11,895 nt of DNA from an uncultured Prevotella sp. (GTDB lineage: Bacteria; Bacteroidota; Bacteroidia; Bacteroidales; Bacteroidaceae), in assembly GCA_905234355.1 (NCBI GenBank), contig CAJOHP010000054.1, positions 1 through 11,895 of the forward strand, written 5' to 3'. Below the pieces are notes generated by a model that was not told the origin of the DNA, made no database searches, and was given only the letters and a program-made list of their open reading frames with translations. Of the stretch, positions 6,992-11,895 are shown piece after piece (position 1 is the first letter of the stretch; the number at the start of each line of letters is the position of its first letter). Position numbers and translations under genes: made by a program.

Positions 6992-8311
6992 TTACTTGGC
7001 GTAGAGGGCCACGATGGTCTCATACTTCTCCTGCTTGCCGCTGGTCTGCTTGGGCTCGCCCACCTTCTTTCCATACTCATAAGCCTGCTCGAGGGTGAGC
7101 TTACCGTCTTCGAAGTCCTTGCCGATGCCAGCATCGAACGAAGCGTAGCGCTCCTTCTTCATCTTCGGCAGTTCGCTCTCCTCCAGTATGGCGGCAGCGT
7201 TCAGCAGTGCGCGGGCCATAGCGTCCATACCGCTGATATGGGCGATGAAGAGGTCCTCGAGATCGGTGGAGTTGCGACGTATCTTGGCATCGAAGTTGGT
7301 GCCGCCGTTGCCAAGGCCGCCGTTGCGGATAATCTCGAGCATGGCCTGCGTGAGCTCATAGTTGTCGATGGGGAACTGGTCGGTGTCCCATCCGTTCTGG
7401 GCGTCGCCGCGGTTGGCGTCGATGGAACCGAGCATGCCGGCATCGACGGCACAAGCCAGCTCGTGCTCGAAGGTGTGGCCAGCTAGCGTGGCGTGGTTCA
7501 CCTCGATGTTCACCTTGAAGTCCTTGTCCAGATCATGGGCACGGAGAAAGCCGATGACGGTCTCGGTGTCCACGTCGTACTGATGCTTAGAGGGCTCCAT
7601 GGGCTTGGGTTCGATGAGGAAGGTGCCCTTGAATCCCTTGGCACGGGCATAGTCGCGTGCCATGGTGAGCATGCGTGCCATGTGCTCTTTCTCACGCTTC
7701 TGGTCGGTGTTGAGCAGCGACATGTAGCCCTCACGTCCGCCCCAGAACACATAGTTCTGGCCACCCAGCTTGATGGTAGCGTCGATAGCGTTCTTTATCT
7801 GCACGATAGCGCGGGCCACGACGTCGAAGTCGGGGTTGGTCGAAGCGCCGTTGGCATAACGCTTGTTGCCAAAGACGTTGGCGGTACCCCAGAGCAGTTT
7901 GATGGCGGGATACTGCTTCATCTTCTCCAGTGCATAGTCGGTAATAGCCTTCATGCGGGCCTCATACTCCTCGACGGTAGCGGCCTCGTCGACGAGGTCG
8001 ATGTCATGGAAGCAGAAATACTCGATGCCGAGCTTATCCATAATCTCGAAGCCAGCGTCCATCTTGTCCTTGGCACGCTGCACGGCATCCTCGGCCTTGT
8101 CCCACTCGTAGCTGCGGGTCTGTCCGCCGAACTGGTCGGCGCTGGCGCCTCCAAGGGTGTGCCACCAGGCCATGGCGAACTTGAGCCACTCTTTCATCTT
8201 CTTGCCCATCACCACGCGCTCAGGCTCGTAGTAGTGGAAAGCCATCACGTTCTTACTCTCTTTTCCCTCGAAGGGAATCTTGCCTGTAAAGGCGAAATAC
8301 TCTTTTGCCAT
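6992..8311 (-). CDS. xylA: D-xylose isomerase, class II
   Basis: XylA converts D-xylose to D-xylulose in the cytoplasm. At 439 residues, with an extended N-terminus, it belongs to the longer class II type found in many anaerobes and Bacteroidales. The catalytic and metal residues are all present: His102 and Asp105 in FCFHDIDL, Glu234 and Lys236 in IEPKP, Glu270 and His273 in IEVNHATLAGH, Asp298 in SIDANRGD, Asp309 and Asp311 in GWDTDQFP, and Asp341 in GGTNFDAK. It lies 111 bp downstream of xylB on the same strand, with no terminator between them, so co-transcription is likely. An A-rich stretch (AAAAAAGAAACAG on its strand) precedes the ATG, as is common for translation initiation in this phylum. 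Transcription ends at the hairpin at 6928-6966. Confidence 0.97.
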   Translation of the reverse strand: MAKEYFAFTGKIPFEGKESKNVMAFHYYEPERVVMGKKMKEWLKFAMAWWHTLGGASADQFGGQTRSYEWDKAEDAVQRAKDKMDAGFEIMDKLGIEYFCFHDIDLVDEAATVEEYEARMKAITDYALEKMKQYPAIKLLWGTANVFGNKRYANGASTNPDFDVVARAIVQIKNAIDATIKLGGQNYVFWGGREGYMSLLNTDQKREKEHMARMLTMARDYARAKGFKGTFLIEPKPMEPSKHQYDVDTETVIGFLRAHDLDKDFKVNIEVNHATLAGHTFEHELACAVDAGMLGSIDANRGDAQNGWDTDQFPIDNYELTQAMLEIIRNGGLGNGGTNFDAKIRRNSTDLEDLFIAHISGMDAMARALLNAAAILEESELPKMKKERYASFDAGIGKDFEDGKLTLEQAYEYGKKVGEPKQTSGKQEKYETIVALYAK

Positions 8312-8422
8312 AACTGTTTCTTTTTTAGAATTTTGCTTGGATATTACGATGTATTTGTGTAATTGCTAATTCTTGTGCATTCAGGTGTTGATGTCCGATT
8401 GCATCGACAGGTGCCGCAATGC

Positions 8423-9919
8423 TCATTTGCCCTGCCCAGCAAGCACATCCTTCCAGCGGCTGTAGGCTACGAGATAGTCGCTGCGATGGGCCTCATCGGG
8501 CTCGATAACCTGCAGGCGCTCAAGTGTGGCGAACGCCTCGTCGTGATCTTTATAGATGCCCGCACCTATGCCTGCGCCCCGGGCTGCGCCCACGCTGCCG
8601 TCAGTATCATAGAGCTCGATGGTGGCTCCACTGACGCCGGAGAGCGTGTCGCGGAAGAGCGGAGAAAGGAACATATTAGCTTTGCCTGCATGTATATTCC
8701 TGATGTCCATACCCATCTGCTGCATGATTTCCATGCCGTAGCAGAAGGAGAAGACGATGCCTTCCTGTGCTGCACGCACAAGGTGGGCACGGGTATGTTT
8801 GTTGAAGTTCAAGCCATGTATGCTGCATCCCAGCTCCTTGTTCTGCAGCACGCGCTCGGCACCATTGCCAAAGGGCATGATGGACACGCCGTCGCTACCG
8901 ATGGGTGCCTGGGCGGCCAGGTCGTTCATCTCGGCATAGCCCATGTCGAAAGTGACGTTGCGGTGCATCCACGCGTTGAGTATGCCCGTACCGTTGATGC
9001 AGAGGAGCACGCCCAGACGGGTCTGCTCAGGCAGATGATTGACGTGTGCAAAGGTGTTTACACGCGACAGCGGATCGTAGTTCACACTGCCCAAGACACC
9101 ATAGACCACGCCGCTGGTACCTGCCGTTGCAGCTATCTCTCCAGGATTGAACACATTGAGCGACAGCGCATTGTTGGGCTGGTCGCCGCCACGATAGGTG
9201 ATGGGGGTGCCTGCCTTCAGTCCGAGTTCGTCGGCTGCCGTCTGGCTCACCACGCTCTGCTCGGAGAAGGTGGGCACGATATCGGGAATCAGCGAGGCCG
9301 GTATGCCGTAGTAGTCGAGCAGGAACTGTGCCACGCTGTTCTCGCGGAAGTCCCAGAACATGCCCTCGCTCAGACCGCTCACCGTCGTGTTGACCACGCC
9401 ACTGAGGCGCATGGCCAGATAGTCGCCGGGAAGCATCACCTTATATATATTATTAAAGATTTCGGGCTCGTTCTCCCTCACCCATGCAAGCTTAGCTGCG
9501 GTGAAGTTGCCCGGCGAGTTGAGCAGGTGCTGCAGGCAGCGATCGGCCCCCAAGTCGGTGAAGGCGCGCTCGCCGTAGGGCACGGCACGTGAGTCGCACC
9601 AGATGATGGCAGGGCGAAGCGGCTTGAGCAGCTTGTCCACACACACCAGACCGTGCATCTGGTAGGATATGCCGATGGCTGCGATGTCGTCGCCAGACAC
9701 ATGGGCGTCGGCCATGACTTTCTGGAGGGCCTGCTTGGCATACTGCCACCAGGAGTCAGGGTCCTGCTCGGCCCATCCAGACTTCAGCGCCATGATGGGC
9801 GCCTCGCGCTCGGGAAAGAATGCGGAAGAAGCACACTTGCCGCTATCGGCATTGACCAATGATGCTTTGACAGACGAGCTGCCCACGTCGAAGCCTAAAA
9901 GATATCGTGTTGTTCTCAT
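8423..9919 (-). CDS. xylB: D-xylulokinase (FGGY family)
   Basis: This 498-residue FGGY-family kinase should phosphorylate D-xylulose with ATP to give xylulose 5-phosphate, completing entry of xylose into the pentose phosphate pathway. The N-terminal FGGY domain starts with GFDVGSSSVKASL (9-21) and contains GISYQMHG (83-90), equivalent to the xylulokinase substrate motif with Met88 and His89. The proposed catalytic base is Asp246 in RGGDQPNNA, and the adenine/phosphate motifs AATAGTSGVVYG (263-274) and GAARGAGIGAG near residue 450 are intact. Xylulose is favoured over ribulose or glycerol because xylA follows directly. The order xylB-xylA is reversed relative to the enzymatic steps. No xylose transporter or XylR-type regulator is in the window. 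Confidence 0.93.
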   Translation of the reverse strand: MRTTRYLLGFDVGSSSVKASLVNADSGKCASSAFFPEREAPIMALKSGWAEQDPDSWWQYAKQALQKVMADAHVSGDDIAAIGISYQMHGLVCVDKLLKPLRPAIIWCDSRAVPYGERAFTDLGADRCLQHLLNSPGNFTAAKLAWVRENEPEIFNNIYKVMLPGDYLAMRLSGVVNTTVSGLSEGMFWDFRENSVAQFLLDYYGIPASLIPDIVPTFSEQSVVSQTAADELGLKAGTPITYRGGDQPNNALSLNVFNPGEIAATAGTSGVVYGVLGSVNYDPLSRVNTFAHVNHLPEQTRLGVLLCINGTGILNAWMHRNVTFDMGYAEMNDLAAQAPIGSDGVSIMPFGNGAERVLQNKELGCSIHGLNFNKHTRAHLVRAAQEGIVFSFCYGMEIMQQMGMDIRNIHAGKANMFLSPLFRDTLSGVSGATIELYDTDGSVGAARGAGIGAGIYKDHDEAFATLERLQVIEPDEAHRSDYLVAYSRWKDVLAGQGK

Positions 9920-10119
9920 TGCTGAAATATATAAAGAATTTTGGATGTTATTTTACTTATAATACGTTTCACCTGCAAATTTCCCCAAAATATTTCAAAT
10001 AAACAAAGAAAAATCGCAAAAAGATATTTTTTTTACTCTATTTTGTGCTCAATTAAAATATTTTTTCTACCTTTGCACTATCATAATCTTACAATCGAAC
10101 ATTATTTTTATTCCAAACG
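9920..10119. promoter_or_regulatory. AT-rich divergent promoter region between xylB and the receiver gene
   Basis: This 200-base region separates divergent genes and is much richer in A and T than either neighbour. The plus-strand promoter is listed separately. For xylB the best minus-strand candidate is TATTTTGG near 9985-9992, an imperfect match to TAnnTTTG that would give a leader of about 60 to 70 bases. A widely spaced 7-bp inverted repeat (attttgg at 9938-9944, ccaaaat at 9985-9991) lies in the xylB leader, but its meaning is doubtful. Confidence 0.4.
10042..10075 (+). promoter_or_regulatory. Bacteroidota promoter for the receiver-glycosyltransferase operon
   Basis: TACCTTTG at 10068-10075 is a full match to the -7 consensus TAnnTTTG, and TTTG at 10042-10045 sits 22 bases upstream as a plausible -33 element. 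The predicted start of transcription is near 10080, leaving a leader of about 40 bases before the ATG at 10120. Confidence 0.7.
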
Positions 10120-10488
10120 ATGAAAAAGAAGATACTGATTCTTGACGACAAGGAGACCATAGCAAAAGTGCTCTCTATCTACCTGATGAGTGATTACGAC
10201 GTGCAGTGGCTCCCCGACGGACTGCAGGGTGTGAAATGGCTTCAGGCAGGCAACACGCCTGACCTGATTATCTCCGACATACGTATGCCGGGCATGCGCG
10301 GCGACGACTTTTTGGAGTGGATAAAGCAGAACGAGCTTTTCCGCCACATCCCCGTCATCATGCTCTCCAGCGAGGACTCTACAAGTGAGCGCATACGACT
10401 GCTGGAGATTGGCGCTGAAGACTACATCGTGAAGCCCTTCAATCCCATGGAGCTGAAAATAAGGGTAAAGAAAATTCTACCCAACTAA
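10120..10488 (+). CDS. Single-domain response regulator (receiver only)
   Basis: The 122-residue product is one CheY-like receiver domain with no output domain. Key residues are present: the acidic pair Asp9 and Asp10 in LILDDKE, the phosphoacceptor Asp53 in ISDIRMPG, the switch Ser83 in IMLSSED, and Lys105 followed by Pro106 in YIVKPFNP. It should therefore be phosphorylated by a histidine kinase encoded elsewhere and act by protein contact in the cytoplasm. A strong promoter precedes it, and a gene for a polyprenyl-phosphate sugar phosphotransferase follows 56 bp downstream on the same strand. That arrangement suggests the two are co-expressed and possibly interact. No histidine kinase gene is in the window. 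Confidence 0.93.
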   Translation: MKKKILILDDKETIAKVLSIYLMSDYDVQWLPDGLQGVKWLQAGNTPDLIISDIRMPGMRGDDFLEWIKQNELFRHIPVIMLSSEDSTSERIRLLEIGAEDYIVKPFNPMELKIRVKKILPN

Positions 10489-10498
10489 GTCAGAACGT

Positions 10499-10510
10499 CA
10501 CACACACACA
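10499..10510 (+). repeat. Short CA dinucleotide repeat (CA)6
   Basis: Six CA units lie in the short gap between the receiver gene and the glycosyltransferase gene, 34 bases before the latter's start codon. The tract is outside coding sequence, so a change in its length would not shift a frame; at most it could alter the spacing of the leader. Confidence 0.6.
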
Positions 10511-10544
10511 GGCAATCATTGGTTTCTCACGTACCACACATGAT

Positions 10545-11738
10545 ATGATAGGTGTCGTCTACTTAGGAAGCAATCAGCAGACAAAGGAAAGGCTGAAATA
10601 TCTTCCCGGATGCCAGGTCAAACTGACCAGCAACTACATGGAAGCTAAGGCAGCCTGCGCATCGCGTGTGCGGGGCGAGCACCTCATACTCTTATACGAG
10701 CGAGGTGTACGCACCGAGGACGTCACAGCCATCACCTACCTCAGAAAGAACTGCAAGGGCATTTACATCATCCTGCTCACCGACGAACTCTCCGACGGCG
10801 ACAGAGCCATCTATCAGCACTGCGGCATCAACGACACACTCGAGGCCGACGCACCTGTAAGCGAGATAAGCAAGAAGCTCAAGTTTATCAGCGAGCGAGA
10901 AAGCGTGCTTTTCGGAAAAGAGGTGAAACGGCGTAGCATACCTCGATTCAAGATACCTCTGTGGAAGCGCGCGTTCGACGTGGTATTTGCACTCTCAGCC
11001 ATCATCGTGCTTTCGCCACTGATGATTATTACCGTGCTCGCCATCAAGATAGAGAGCAAGGGGCCCGTACTCTTCCGGTCTAAGCGCGTGGGAACAAACT
11101 ACAAGATATTCGACTTCCTCAAGTTCCGCTCCATGTATGCCGATGCCGAAAAGCGTCTCATGGAACTCAGCAAGACCAGCAACCTCTATGCCGGGGGCGA
11201 GAGCGTCACGGTCATCACCTCGCCCCTGGGCGAAGAGGCAGAACAAGAGATGAAGGACAAGGGCATGGAGTCGGAAATGATGATCAGCGACGACGAAGTG
11301 ATGCTTGTAGGCGACGACTATGTGGTGGCCGAGAGCGACTTCAACAGGCAGAAAGACCAAAACAACAGCAATGCCTTCGTCAAGATAGAAAACGACCCGC
11401 GAGTGACCAAGGTGGGACGATTCATCAGGAAATACAGCATTGACGAGCTGCCCCAGCTCTTCAATATACTCAAGGGCGACATGTCGGTCGTGGGCAACAG
11501 GCCACTGCCCGTCTACGAAGCAGAGAAACTCACCGCCGACAACAGTATCGACCGATTCATGGCCCCCGCCGGACTCACCGGTCTGTGGCAGGTGGAAGAG
11601 AGAAGCAAAGGCGGATACATGTCAGCAGAAGAACGAAAGCAGCTCGATATACGCTACGGACAGACCTACAGCTTTGCGCTCGACATAAAAATAATATTCC
11701 GGACGTTCTGCGCCTTCGTGGAAAAAGAAAACGTATAG
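10545..11738 (+). CDS. Polyprenyl-phosphate sugar-1-phosphate transferase with receiver-like N-terminus
   Basis: A 397-residue membrane enzyme that should transfer a sugar 1-phosphate from a nucleotide sugar to undecaprenyl phosphate, the first membrane step of exopolysaccharide, capsule or O-antigen assembly. Residues from about 137 form the bacterial sugar transferase domain: WKRAFD (140-145), one hydrophobic re-entrant helix with Ser157-Pro158, GPVLFRSKRVG (173-183), KFRSM (193-197), DPRVTKVGRFIRK (284-296), the catalytic Asp300-Glu301 in SIDELPQL, and MSVVGNRP, where Asn replaces the usual Pro. About 86 residues separate FRSM from DPRVT, far more than usual; the extra part is acidic and Met-rich. 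Residues 1-115 alternate strands and helices like a receiver domain (HLILLYERG, IYIILLTDE, CGINDTLEA) but lack the acidic pair, phosphoacceptor Asp and Lys. A secreted protein gene follows. Confidence 0.88.
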   Translation: MIGVVYLGSNQQTKERLKYLPGCQVKLTSNYMEAKAACASRVRGEHLILLYERGVRTEDVTAITYLRKNCKGIYIILLTDELSDGDRAIYQHCGINDTLEADAPVSEISKKLKFISERESVLFGKEVKRRSIPRFKIPLWKRAFDVVFALSAIIVLSPLMIITVLAIKIESKGPVLFRSKRVGTNYKIFDFLKFRSMYADAEKRLMELSKTSNLYAGGESVTVITSPLGEEAEQEMKDKGMESEMMISDDEVMLVGDDYVVAESDFNRQKDQNNSNAFVKIENDPRVTKVGRFIRKYSIDELPQLFNILKGDMSVVGNRPLPVYEAEKLTADNSIDRFMAPAGLTGLWQVEERSKGGYMSAEERKQLDIRYGQTYSFALDIKIIFRTFCAFVEKENV

Positions 11739-11778
11739 GGATATATCGCAGAAAAGAAAGAAAAGAAGCTTTTTGAAA

Positions 11779-11895
11779 ATGAACAGACTAAGAAGAGCAC
11801 TCATCACACTGACAACAATCACCATAGCCACAGGCACTTACGCACAGGCCGACAAGAGTGGCATCGTGGCGGGATTCTTCGACGAGGACGACCGT
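11779..11895 (+). CDS. Start of a secreted protein, cut by the window edge
   Basis: An open frame starts at ATG 11779 and runs 39 codons to the end of the window without a stop. It opens with basic residues (MNRLRRA), then a hydrophobic and Thr-rich stretch, then TYAQA, a good signal peptidase I site with likely cleavage between Ala22 and Gln23, typical of exported proteins in this phylum. It lies 40 bp after the glycosyltransferase gene, behind a purine-rich leader, and may belong to the same operon. An envelope or polysaccharide export role would fit the context, but too little is visible to name a family. Confidence 0.65.
   Translation, partial: MNRLRRALITLTTITIATGTYAQADKSGIVAGFFDEDDR

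Noticed and set aside
7493..8362. 289-codon open frame on the plus strand
   Set aside because: It is the antisense shadow of xylA, whose full metal and catalytic set is intact.
8363..9592. 409-codon open frame on the plus strand
   Set aside because: It is antisense to xylB, whose motifs are complete. The product is rich in His, Ala and Val, as expected from an antisense shadow.
9938..9991. Widely spaced inverted repeat attttgg/ccaaaat as a xylose operator
   Set aside because: Arms of 7 bp separated by 40 bases are easily met by chance in such AT-rich DNA, and they match no regulator site I know.
9941..10123. 60-codon frame in the AT-rich intergenic region
   Set aside because: It spans a strong promoter and its product is a low-complexity Phe/Lys/Ile mixture typical of non-coding AT-rich DNA.
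10499..10510. (CA)6 tract as a phase-variation switch
   Set aside because: It lies outside any coding frame and outside the promoter core, and six units is short for frequent slippage.

Overview
The window looks like a chromosomal segment of a Bacteroidota (Bacteroidales) bacterium, most likely Prevotella or a close relative. The case rests on three things: intergenic promoters matching the Bacteroidota -7 consensus TAnnTTTG, a class II xylose isomerase of the anaerobe/Bacteroidales type, and a secreted GH29 fucosidase. Genes are moderately GC-rich, intergenic DNA is strongly AT-rich, and Shine-Dalgarno sites are largely absent. The genus is inferred from overall likeness, not proven.

Layout. 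(1) Positions 1-178 are non-coding, with nested inverted repeats that may form a structured RNA. (2) Positions 179-4896 hold a tightly packed minus-strand operon, in transcription order trmD, rsmG, an MBL-fold hydrolase, a ROK sugar kinase, truA and an EamA-type transporter. It starts at a promoter box placed so close to trmD that the message may be almost leaderless. Three of its products modify tRNA or 16S rRNA. (3) Positions 4897-5207 are a divergent control region with a second promoter box, inverted repeats and a candidate 28-codon leader ORF. (4) Positions 5208-6893 on the plus strand encode a secreted GH29 alpha-L-fucosidase. A 15-bp perfect hairpin ending two convergent transcripts follows. 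(5) Positions 6992-9919 on the minus strand encode xylB then xylA, which convert D-xylose to xylulose 5-phosphate for the pentose phosphate pathway; no transporter or regulator lies beside them. (6) After an AT-rich divergent region, the plus strand from 10120 carries a stand-alone receiver protein, a polyprenyl-phosphate sugar phosphotransferase with a degenerate receiver-like N-terminus, and the start of a secreted protein cut by the window edge.

Most of the window is housekeeping or common carbohydrate metabolism. The part most worth a second look is the right end. An intact single-domain receiver lies directly upstream of a membrane glycosyl-1-phosphate transferase that seems to carry its own inactive receiver domain and a long acidic insertion in its catalytic domain. 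Together these suggest control of surface polysaccharide initiation by direct protein contact rather than by transcription. This is inference from fold pattern and gene order.
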